A stretch of 64,000 bases of DNA from Trileptium ribeirensis (Eukaryota; Nematoda; Enoplea; Enoplida; Thoracostomopsidae): assembly GCA_030248225.1 (NCBI GenBank), contig JASANE010020195.1, forward strand, positions 1 to 64,000, given 5' to 3'. This document shows, piece after piece, positions 1 to 11,216 of this stretch. The notes beneath the pieces were generated by a model that ran no database searches, was not told the DNA's origin, and saw only the letters and a list, made by a program, of their open reading frames with translations. Made by a program: the position numbers and the translations under genes. Within the stretch, counting starts at the first letter, position 1. Each line of letters starts with the position of its first letter.

Positions 1-268
1 GCGTCCGTCAGGTTGTCATAGGTGGCTAGCCACGCCTCAAAGTCCTGTCCGTCAGCTCCTGAAAATTGTGGGATGTCACCCACCTGTATGATTGGCGCCG
101 TCGTCGTCGCCGTTCCATAAGCTGCTGTAGGATTGCTACTAGTGGGTCTCCTGACACAGTGGGGTTGGGTCCATTTGTACTACTAGCCGTGGTGGCTGTG
201 CCACCTCCTACATTTGTTGTTGACGTGCCGCTAATCGGCGTTCTATTTGCGCTCGCTGGCAATGACAT
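1..268 (-). pseudogene. gag-like protein, N-terminal fragment (LTR retrotransposon), frameshifted
   Basis: Seen: a minus-strand frame opens with ATG at 268 and runs through a Ser/Thr/Gly-rich leader to 'DPLVAILQQLMER' near 100. It then enters a (CGA/CGG)n run that translates as poly-Arg. In the shifted frame the sequence continues to the window edge with 'IPQFSGADGQDFEAWLATYD', which has the look of the first conserved block of Ty3/Gypsy gag proteins (IPxFxGxxxxDFxxWL). Inference: a gag gene running left out of the window, with an indel in the CGN run at about 97-115. Just upstream, at 312-327, the minus strand reads like a primer-binding site (GACGCCCAACAGCTC), but no second LTR copy is in view, so the LTR is unproven. 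The downstream part of the element lies outside the window. It could instead be a domesticated gag gene. Confidence 0.5.
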
Positions 269-2039
269 TTTTGAATTCCGAATTATTAATATTCCCTATT
301 TGTTTTGAGCTGTTGGGCGTCCGTAACTCAAACCTGACTTGAGCACGGATGTTAAATGTATGATCAAATATACGTGTTTACTTTATTACGGAATTTCTGC
401 TGTTAGTAAACTTCACTGTACCTGTGTGCCTATTCCTTAGGGTATGCGACTGGTTGTGTGAACTTTTCGCTTCGCTTCAAGTGATGAAATTACCTGCGTT
501 TACACCGCTCCCGTGCAACGCCTGCCTTATCAATTTCACTGCCTCCTCACAAACGCCCTATCACAAACATCGGTCCCGCTACGTTCAGAACCTATTTAAA
601 GCGAATCCAAAACCACCTTATTCGATGAGCTTAGAACCTCTTGCTTCGGTAACGAGGTATTCCAACTGCGAGTTCACTAGTTCGGCAAGGGTGATTTTAT
701 CGTTCTGGCTAAGTTTGATCAAAATTGTGCGCTCCTAAAACCGCCAGTACACTATCGCCTTCTGAGCAAGAACCCTTGATGCCTACAAAAATGGCCAATA
801 CCCTCTACCTATCAAGTTGTAAAGGTACGTGCTATAAAGCTAGACAAATACCAATAATTTCACGTTATTTGCTATTGATTCAACAGATCAAGCACAATCG
901 ATTAGGTTAAAACAAACGTAATTTATATCAAAATTACTATACAATGTATTTTAAACGTTAGTACTGACCACTATTTCGATAATTTATCGACGATTGATTG
1001 TCCCTTTTGGCAATTGCGTTCTACGTCCAGCAGGCCCAAATGCACACGACTCAGCTTGACTCGCGACAGGAATTGTTTCACTGACCCGAAGTATTTTAAG
1101 CAACGCCCAACGCTCAGGAATATCGAATAAACCGTTCGTCGTACGCGTGCACACAATAGTTCAAATCGCTAATCAGGCGCTGTATTGGTTGCGACACGTT
1201 GATAACAATAAAATTATGTCGACCCAATGTCAATGGGGTTAGTTGAATATGAATGTCTAAGCCACTGCCGATTTGTAACGTCACTGTCAATTTACCAGAC
1301 TCGACTCAACGTGCTGTCAATTCCGCCACCGAATTGATGCCGGATGCACCTTTGGAGTTCCTTTCGACGGTAGATCGAATAACACGAACCACGCTATAAC
1401 CAGTTGTTGATAACTTGGTGGGGCGGCAATGATTTCCTTGCTGCGGGTCAAATTAGTCAATGAAGTTGTATTACAGTCACTAATAGCCGATCACCGAATA
1501 AGCGTTAACGATTCTACTATATCGAGCAGGCAATAACAACCTAAAATAAAGGCTTTGATCCCTTTACTATCGTTCGGATCCACGAACAGAAGCCGCAAGC
1601 CTCGCCAAGACAGTGCACCTTTGGTCCAGTCTTCATCGCGACCCAGCACCCAATCACCATTTCAACGCCGAGCTCGCGCAGTCCAGGCAACCCGGCCTTG
1701 AAATGCTAGCTACTACCAGAGCGACGTTTCCAACACACGAAAACCCGCACCGTCGGCGGCAAATGAATTTCGATTTCAGTAAAAGGTCCACGGACTACAG
1801 CGTTGACGCCTGGAATGCACGAGCCCGCGTTGTCGAAATGTAGATTACTCTAACACATGATAACACCTTGTTCCACCTTGTATGAGGTGATATTGCAGCC
1901 CCCTGTTATAATACAGCCTAATAATATCCTAGTTGCAAATAAGCACCCTGTGCAAATCTCTATCGTGAGTGATCTAGGGTTTAGTTCCTCCAGCTAAGGG
2001 TCTGCGAGAGGTCCGACACTTAGCGTTCTTGTATCCGGT
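269..2039. other. gene-free stretch, no supported feature
   Basis: Only short uncorrelated frames on both strands. If the gag fragment to its left belongs to an LTR element, the 5' leader and LTR should begin here, but with one copy the boundaries cannot be seen. Confidence 0.5.
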
Positions 2040-2345
2040 TGTTCCCCAAAAATTAATTGACGCCTCACGGCGTGGCCCCCACTTTATTTATGTACTAGGA
2101 CCAGTTCTGGCCCTAAGGGATCCCAGCTGCACCACGGTTTACTCTATTGTGGTGCCCGGACAACCCCGGCTTCCACGACTCCCCGGTGATCTGCGCGATG
2201 ACCTAAGGGAACCGCTTAGCTTAGCAGGCTGCCGGCGGGTTTACCAGGGTGTTCGGCCTGGCCCCTATATTGGCCCACGTGTCTAATGGTATGAGGTCCC
2301 CCGAGGGAGAGTCAACCCCTAAGCCTGCTCACAGGTAATAAGGCT
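2040..2345 (-). repeat. GC-rich dispersed repeat, copy 1 (diverged)
   Basis: On the minus strand the tract opens with ACCTGTGAGCAGG (about 2335) and contains GCCTGCTAAGCT and CCGGGGTTGTCCGGGCACCAC, in the same order as the copies at 6478, 25225 and 40115. It stands out from its AT-rich surroundings by base composition. This is the most diverged of the four copies, and its ends are approximate. Confidence 0.45.
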
Positions 2346-5300
2346 GACTCGCCTTTCCCTCATAATTCACTTAATTCCCTAAGCGGGATTCTCTGGTCCT
2401 AGTATAGCCTGAGTAAGATTCCCCATTTTGTGGTGCCTTAATGCAGCATCCTGGAGACTAGTGTATACATGGTCATGTGCCCAATACCCCTGCCGTGGTG
2501 GACGTAGCTCCTTACGACATTCCTTATTCCAATCCTAGCAACCATACCTAGAACCTAAAGCAACACTAGGGCACTGAGGCGAGGGCCCCAGTCCCTTGTA
2601 TACTAAGCCTTGGTATCCGACGATCAAATGCTTGGGTGCACAATATCTTGACACAACGTAAGCAATGCGGTGGTTGGGGACGGAGGAGCACGACGGCGAG
2701 GGTTCCTAATAGTTCAGGCATACACTCATTCGAAACGAGGTGCAGCGCAGGAGCAGGTCTAGCAATTTACACGGGAGACGCGGGGGTGCTCGCGACAGTG
2801 AGGTTAAGTTCGAGGGGAAGTTATCTTGACCAAATTGAGTTCACTCCTACGCGAGATTCGATTTCGAGCTTTAGTTTAATCCGCAATTCTCTGAGGACGT
2901 TTGATTTGCCGACAAGACGTTCCGAGCTGCTACATAAAACGCACACAGTTCAAAGGTTTTACTGCCGAAACCCCTTTTTGAATCTCATACACTTCAAACA
3001 TGTCACCCAATCGGGGTGTATCACAAGTTATTTACAGCATCCATAGTACAACAAAATTGGAGTCGGGTACCCTGCAAGATACCCTAAGGTATACACTACT
3101 CAAACTTCAAAGTGTTGTACCCCTAGAAATTTTCCACCGAAGAAAACCAGACAAAATTTTTGATAAAACTATTAATTTTACCGGGACCTTCCTAGTCGCG
3201 CTTTTGCCAATTGAACACAGGTTTACCTACTGGCCCACCATGATCGGTCCCTTTTTGAATTGTTTAAACTTTGATTAAACAAGGCCGAAGGTCCAGAATT
3301 TCGTGCAATTCCGACAGCGACTGGAGTGGACCACGAACGGCCTAACTAATTCGAAATTCGCTCCCGGAGAGCTCCGGGAGAGGGTGCCGACATAGACTTT
3401 CCCCGTAGTTGCACGGTTAGAAAAACTACGTCTCACCAAACGTTAATACGATTTAGCTCAACGCCAGCTCCAGTCTCTGTTTCCTGCTATGCTCAACTAG
3501 TGTCTATTAAAATGCCGTCGGGTCCGTAGTCGTTTGCGTCACAATTTAACCAGAAGCAGAAGAAACAGCGAACGAATGAGGATTCGACGCTGAAGTCCGA
3601 TTTCAAACAGTTGGGGACAACGCGTGTCAGCCGCGGATGCAAACGGCTACGTCTCCCGTGTCTCACCACCTGTACATTGTAACCGGGGCTCATCTAGAGA
3701 CCGCTTTCAACCAGGACTCCTCGTATTATCATCACTTCCCTTTAAGCTGATGCACCAGACCTTAGAATAGAAATTTTTTTACTTTGAATTACCTTAGAAC
3801 AGAACTTTTGCTCACTCCGAATCATTCTATGATTAAATTTTACTTGCCCCGAATTACCTCAGAACAAAAGCCTTGCTCACTGCCCGATGCCTTGAAGCAA
3901 TTTTGACTAGCACTGCTTAGAAAAGAACGTTTGCTCGCTTTCAATTTCTTAGAATGAATTTCGGTCCCTCGGACATGAAAAACGAAAAGAAGGCGTCCGA
4001 GGAGCGGGGAACCAGTCGAAACGCGGGCGGGCATAATTTTAACTAATTTTCACGAATTTTCGAATTTTTGTCGGGGTCCGACCGTTACGGGCGCTCGGAG
4101 AATCCTTCCGACGCTCCAGCGTCCGCAACGGCAGCCCCTGCATGCGTACAAGAAAAACCAAAACCAGTGCAGCCTTCGACCGTGGGGGCACGGCGAAAGA
4201 CTACACTGGCCCGCTCGAAAACCCGATGAAAACCTAGTAAGCATACAAAAACAGAAAAACTTAGTTAGTGGCGACAACCGCCAAATTTTAAGAGCAAAAG
4301 ATCGACTGGCTCCGATCGGGGAATCGGGCAGTCTCTTTTATACCGTTTGTCCGCCCCCTCTCCGGTCTCTTATTCCTTATTTGTCTCAACCATTTTCAAA
4401 ACTCGCATACCACCATATATATATATAGTCACAATAATATATACACATAATTATATGTATTTTAACAAAGCAGCAAACAAGCATAAATCGAACAACGTCG
4501 CAAACATATTATTGTCGTCGGCCCTTAGCTCCTAATGGGCATCGCCTCTTGGCATCAAAGAAAACAATAATATAAGCAGCAGCAGTGGCCGAAGGGTGCC
4601 AAAACAACCTAAACCTCGCGCTGGTCGGCGCGAGGTTTTCGAAATGAAAGAATATATCAGCGCTTCAGGCGCATTCTGTACGTTAAAATTTGTGTAGTTT
4701 TTTGTTAATATTTCAGGAACGGAAGGAAGTAGGCGGTCGGGGGCGGGATCATATCCATGCCCTGGCTGGCCGCCTACTTATGAGACCCTTATTTTTTATG
4801 TAGCTCCCTTAGGAGACCCGTTATAGGCAGTTAAATGTGTGCACGATAGGGCAAATTTGGGTCCCAAGTGAGTTATGGGGATCCTGTGAAAGTCCGTTGG
4901 GGCGGGTGGCCCCGGTTTTCAGTGAAATGGTTAGTATAGGGCCCAATTAAGGTACGAGGCTCCAAAAATCGGGGATTTTTGGTTTAAGATGTAGTGATTT
5001 AGGGCCCTAAAGTTGGAGAGTTTAAGTGCGGGATTGGGGATCCATAAGTACTTACGGGTTGGGAGTAAGTTGACCCGAAGGAACAGTTTTGAAGCCGTAT
5101 AGGTTCCTAATGAAGATTTAATATCCCGCTTTTGGTTTGGCTTACATAAAAACCCCCAAAATTTCAAATTTCTCCCACCCCTTGAAAATGAAACTCTTTT
5201 CACGCTAAGTAAAATTTATCCCCTGTTCTGTGCATTTCAATCATCCGGTACAGTACACAATACATATCAGCTTCCGCCGGTGTGTCAGGATAAACTTACG

Positions 5301-6477
5301 GGTCCCGGACCATTGTAAAACAAACCCAACTCGCCTTTTGTTGCCGGGGACTTTGTACGACACTCCGTCCCACCCTGACACCCGGACGCAAGCATCAAGT
5401 AAGTACATTATTTTATCAACGAACAAACACATATATTGCATAGTTATTGTTCACGGATGCGCACCGGAACCGACCCTGTGGCACCTAATTAACAAAATTT
5501 GTCAAGCCGGGTTGTAAGAAAACGCGAAATCTCTCCCCCTTGTCCCCGGCCGATCCGACCACGCATCCGTACCACACATCCCAATACACATCAGTTATAC
5601 GATAGCATGTCAATATTATTCACAACATAATTGTCGTCCTGGGATCGATCGGATACCCCTGCCGCAGAACTTTTGGTTCGATTTTGGTGCGTAATCACCC
5701 CGCGCACCTCGGGCTGGTGGAGCGTGATAACACATTTATAACACAAGTATAACATTCATTTTATTCAATACAATGATCAATGATGCATCAATAGATCCCT
5801 GGGTCACGCTCCACCGGTATCCGACCGCCCTTTATTTCCCAAATTTGAGGCCCTTCTGGCCGGATTTTGGATGTTTAAGATTCCACGTAAAACTCGGGCT
5901 GTTACAATATTACAGTAAACTCAAAAGAAAAGCTCCTCCAGTTGTCTAGTGTTCGTTTTCTGGTAGCGGTTACATGTTCTCTGTGTTTGTCCGGTCCACT
6001 GACCAGCGTCCCGCGCCGAGGCCTGCAGGGATCAAGCCTCGACGCGTGCCGTTTGTCTCCTATACTAACTTAAAGGAAAGTGCAAGAAATGCGACAGTAA
6101 GGTCCATCAAAATCATCGAAACGTAACACGCTCCTCAAAGACAATCAATTCCAACTTTTATCAAATTTATCCATCCAAATCACATCAATATAACAAGGTA
6201 ACTTTTCATCAGCTACCGACAAAGTTATTCTTTAGGGCCGAGAATCCGACTATAAACCTTCAGGGAACTGTAGGAGCCCTGTGAGGGCCACATGGGTCAA
6301 ACCCTGTTGCTGAGCGAATTCGTGCCTTATGAGACCAGAGCAGAGACGAATTTTAACTAGGATCACATCGTCACCCAATTCACTTTATTCACCTTATACT
6401 CGTACCAATCTAAACGAGAGATTCAAACAACTTCCAAGTGAGATCGAAATAGGAAATATCGGCATATCACTATGACC
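2346..6477. other. gene-free stretch with two small palindromes
   Basis: Nothing resembling a known protein was found. Two local structures occur: a CTCCCGGAG/CTCCGGGAG palindrome at 3361-3380, and an 11-bp perfect hairpin at 4611-4638. The rest is AT-rich sequence without recognisable repeats. Confidence 0.5.
4611..4638. repeat. perfect 11-bp stem hairpin
   Basis: AAACCTCGCGC is followed by the 6-nt loop TGGTCG and then its exact reverse complement GCGCGAGGTTT. The GC-rich stem lies in AT-rich DNA. No gene ends next to it, so a terminator or processing role is not supported. It may be a Helitron-type hairpin remnant, but no CTRR terminus follows it. Confidence 0.6.
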
Positions 6478-6785
6478 TGTGAGCAGGTGTCAGTGTCAGC
6501 CTCCCCGGGGAACTTCAGCAATTATACCACATGCGAGACACGTGCGCAACCAATCGGGTGGAGTCCAAACACAATTCGTGTACCGCGCCTGCGGCCTGCT
6601 AAGCTCCATAGCTTCTTGGGTCTGACCAGAAAAACTCGCTAAATTAGCAAAACAGCGAAAATTTAGGTCCACCATTGAGCTTATGATAGGCGGGGTAATA
6701 TGGGCATGGTGTTAGGAAGTTGCACCATACTGTAGCATCCCGTTATTATACATGTTGGTATGGTCTGCATAGCCCTGGCTCAAAC
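6478..6785 (+). repeat. GC-rich dispersed repeat, copy 2
   Basis: Runs from CTGTGAGCAGGTG to CATCCCGTTATTATACATG. It aligns by eye along its whole length with 40115-40425 (shared blocks GCGTGCGCAACC, TTGGGTCTGA, TAGGTCCACC, GGAAGTTGC) and with the reverse complement of 25225-25445. It holds no long open frame. It may be a SINE or a fragment of a larger element; no clear tRNA-type A and B boxes were found. Confidence 0.6.
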
Positions 6786-9700
6786 TCAGCGGCTATTATT
6801 TGCTTTTTAATTTATACCCGGCAATATGAAATTGTAACATGATCATTCTCTGGACTCGATGGCGGGCGGAGTCAAACTTTAGCCGTTGAAAACCAAGTCG
6901 GAGACCTGTTTTAATAAGATAGGGTTGGGCTTTGGCTAGCCGAAACTAGCTCCATTTGGGCATTCGGTCGTTATCCTAAACACGTACTTTTATGCACCCG
7001 TGCCCGTGGTTTCTCGGTAGACCAAAACCAGGTTCAGCAAAATTTAGAAGTGGGACAAGACCCTTAGGTCCATTGACCGGCTTGTTATACGACGTGCTTC
7101 CGTCTTTTCCTGGGTTCCCTGATTTCTGTCCCGCTCTGCTCTTCCTTTGTTTTTCAATTTCCTATTGTTACAGTTATGAAGCGGGTGCCACATAATTTTT
7201 GGCATTAGTTATATCTCTAAGCCGTATTGTGGGAAGTACTCGAATTTTTGTATCATTTAATGAGTTCTTATAATAAATACAAAACAAACATTTTAGTAGC
7301 TGCCCTACCTGCAAGAAAGTGTTATGAAAGATTTATTTACAATGGCAAAATTAATTCAGATTCTGGTGCTATTGTCTGTAATCTGGTGAGGAGTATTCTA
7401 ACTGGAAAAAACAAATTTGCAATAAAGATGAAGATGGTTCAACGCGGATGGTAACTTTTATGAGACATTAGATGAGCCTAAATTATCCGCTTTTGTCTCC
7501 AAACTGTACATGCTTATAAAGAAGGTTACCACTAAGACGTCGAACGCTCCTCTTCGCGAAGTGCTGACCCGCTCTGGCAGTTGGAGGAACCTGTCTACTG
7601 CACTCCTATTCCCTCCTTCGACGTAATGGCACTATGAACGTACCTGGGTGATAATCTTACTATTTGTTGAATACACAACGACGACATATTTAATATATAT
7701 GTCTGAACCCGATTCTTAAGCCAGCTTCAAATGCAAAAGGGATGATGAATATTTTATGCATGTTTGATATTTAGTGTGGACGCTGTTATATTTCTACCGC
7801 AAAGACAGAATTTTATCGGTATTTAACGCATCCTGGAGAACAAAAGGTTGAACCGAAAGGCCGCGTTAGCTAACTGAGTAGCTGCAACTGCATGCAATGA
7901 GAGAGTTTTACTGTGAACACGGCACCGCAGTAGCACAGGCAGTGAGCGCGCACTGGTGAAGGCTCAGATTCCTGTGCTCATGACCTATATATCACCTCGA
8001 CAATGCTGCGTTAGTTTATATATACTATAGCATCAGCTGCATCAATTTGTGAATGTTGTCAGGCCAGGTGTATCGCTTTGCAGATGTCTCGTGTCAACTA
8101 CGTCAATTCGTAGACAGTTGCACCAATTTGTACTTTATGTCGCGACTGTATCTACTATCGACGAGGAGCGATTATGCCAAAAAAGCAATTTGGTGCCCTG
8201 GAGCATTAAAACTTCCTGAAAGCATATATATAGTGGATGCACGTAAATAATTAATATGGATCCTGCGTCAAACTGATACTGTACGTTTTAGGTTGCGACA
8301 CAGTTTTATCATATTATTGAGAGATTCCGTGATACGCGTAAATTTAAGTTGCAACGTGGGAGACCGAGCATGTTTAACTTAGAATTCGAAGTCTTGATGC
8401 TCAATTTCTATTTGATTTTTGGTGGCCTCAGTTTCGCACTAGTTATTCAAAAATATATCGTTTTTAAAATATTTGTGCTGCATTGCATAGTGCGATTGAG
8501 ATCTCTTTCTGAAACCAACTGATTATGACACAGCTGCCTACGACTTAATACGTACAAACCGCAACGCCTCTAGTGTCATGGAAACAGTATGTTCGCACTG
8601 GCGTTGTAATCCAACGTAGTTGCTGCGATTGGACGTCCCAGGGACATGGACAATGTTGTCAGATGGAAATACTGCCCAACAAGCGCATGCTTTTTTGAGG
8701 ATTCTACGTTATAAAGAACCTCAACCTGTAAGTGTTGTCCATCGAGAGTGTCTTTTGCACCATAGTGTTTCTGATAATATTTTAGGAAGGATATATAGAT
8801 AGTGTAGTGTCGGTAATAGAATCGTGTAGATTAGACCATATTTTTCAAAAAATATACGGTGTCAGTTCCACCATGCTGTTATTTGTAACAGCAAGACATT
8901 TTTAGATTAATTAGATCGACCGAAAATTTCAGTTCTAAATTACAAATTTAAGCCTAAAAGGGCAGCCGGATACCGGTGGAACAAGCGGGTACGAATTGGC
9001 GTGCATTATCTTGCTTATATAAAATAAACTGTTTTGTCAAAATTGTAATATTTTATCTTCCACCGCGCTCCACCCGCCCGTTTGAATGTAATGGCCGATT
9101 TCACATGGTTAGAGAACACCGGAGAACTCAATTTGTAAGTATCCGGGAGATCCGATGATTTCTACTTGCCTTATGTGAGATACCGGCGTAGGGCTAATCG
9201 TTTTGTGTATCTTCAATCGTCGCAATAACATATAGTTGTAACACGTAATGAATGTGTACACGGTCATCCGAATTGGTTTTCGTGGTATCGGTTAGATTAC
9301 CCATACAAAGCAGCCTTTCTGCTTTCCGTGATTAGGCATCCGGGGACCGATCCCGGTGCGCATTCGTAACCGATTTATACTTATTGGCTTATACCTATTT
9401 TGTTGTATGAGCCAGTAACCTGCGAGCCAGGATCGGTCCAAAGGCACTGCCAGAAATTTCACACGAGCGAGAGTTTGAGTTTGCAGCAATTTAGGCCTCG
9501 AGAGACCGGTCCTCCTAAACACTTAGGGGCCGCATTGTCGCCTCTTTTTCATAACCTCGAAAGACAACTAAAATATTAAAAACTCCTCGACTTTTGGAGC
9601 TATATAAACCCCCAGGGCCACTCTACTACCTATCTAAACAAAACAACGGGGCCACCGACCAACACAGGATCCAAATGACTAACACGGGAAACACAGAATT

Positions 9701-10131
9701 ATCAGAATTTGCACGTCAATCGGCCTCTTACATGGCATCTACTGAATTAATCCTAAAATTTTGATTTTCATTAGTAGGCAGGCTGCCAGGGCTAAAACCT
9801 TACCCGCCCCGGCAGCCCACTCCTCTCTGATCTCCTGAAATTAGTGAAAATCCAAAGCGAGGTTTAGTTGTTTACGCTCATACCGGGTTTGGCAAAATAA
9901 GTCCTGCTGACCAGCAGCTACATATCCTGTGTCAGTATTTCATTATTGTTGTACGTATCCGACTTGTCGTCTGTCTAAATTGTCATGTATGTTGTCGACC
10001 AGTGTGCCTTGTGTACATATTCTTGACTTGTATGTGTGTTAATTTTTCTTTGACAATTTTAAAGTCTGAAAATTTACTGTTCGGGTTCACAGCAGCGACC
10101 AAGTGCTAAGGCGCAGGCTATGGGAACGTAG
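6786..10131. other. gene-free stretch, no supported feature
   Basis: AT-rich sequence with only short chance frames. No splice-bounded conserved peptides or clear repeats were recognised. Confidence 0.45.
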
Positions 10132-11216
10132 CAGGGTTGGTTTTCCGGGAAAAAGTCGGATCGGAAAAAAACGGTTTTTTCCGGAAAAAAATGGGAACAA
10201 AACGGAAAAAGGTAAAATTTTACTGTTAGCCTGTTAGAAAAATAGCAGGAAGCACAGTTTTATGCGAAATTGAATCCCGATGTTGATTGTAAATGCCTTA
10301 ATTACTGAAAAATGTCTAAAACTGCAATGTTGTCACATAGAATTTGCAACCACAAAGTGCAGAGACAGCTCAACCTTTCCAACGGGCACGGTTATGTGAA
10401 AACCGCACGGTGGCTATATCGATAGGAGTGCGTATAATTATTTGGTGAATTAAAATATACTTAAAAGTGAAAGTACTTCATATTTTTTGTATTGTGTAAA
10501 TTTACTAACTGGCGTCAAACTGCATACCGTCCAAGTGATGCTGGAAGCGCATGAATACAATAGAGTATGTAATTTAAGTCTACGATCCAACTGTCGATCT
10601 ATTTAGTTTATGACCCGTCGTGGTAAAAATGCCATACATGCCCGCGGGTATCTATCACAGGTAAACAGACCGGTGCATGGAGTGGGATGGTGGTGGATAA
10701 CCAGCAAGGGGTGTAACCCCTAGGTTTTTGGTTTTTCTTGGAGAGAGGGCAGACTTTATGGGTAACCAACCCCCGTCCCATATCCACCTGTGGGCATGTG
10801 TGCTTGGCCTGTGTCTGCCTAGTTTACTGCTTTCATATCCTCGATACAAATCCCATGGCTCTATTCAGTACCGCGCCTATTTATTTTATTTGCCATCGGG
10901 CAAAAGTTTCTGATGCGGTGAAGGATTCAAGTTATGCTTATGGTAAGATTATAAATTTAGTTGATGCTTGAAAGGTATAGTTATACCATTTCTACCATAT
11001 AAAGCATACGCATGAAATGTAAAGGATGTTTAAATGGGTGTAAGTAATGCTTACGGAAGTAATATTTTGTTGCATAATGGTTTTCCAACTATTTTCGACT
11101 CCAAGATACTGAAATAGTTTTTTCCATTTTTCCCGGGGGGGGGGGGGGGTAGGAAAAGAAAAGGAAAAAACGAAATAACCATATTTTGGGTTGGGTTTTT
11201 CCGGTGTTTTTCCCTG
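10132..11216. mobile_element. non-autonomous hAT-type element (family B)
   Basis: The left end CAGGGTTGGTTTTCCGGG and the right end (reverse complement CAGGGAAAAACACCGGAAAAACCC) are imperfect terminal inverted repeats starting with CAGGG. The flanking octamers are GAACGTAG (10124-10131) and GAACATAG (11217-11224), a 7/8 match, as expected for the 8-bp target duplication of hAT transposons. TTTTTCCGG / CCGGAAAAA motifs cluster near both ends. There is no transposase frame, so it would depend on an autonomous relative. A run of 15 G at 11135-11149 lies near the right end. Confidence 0.8.
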
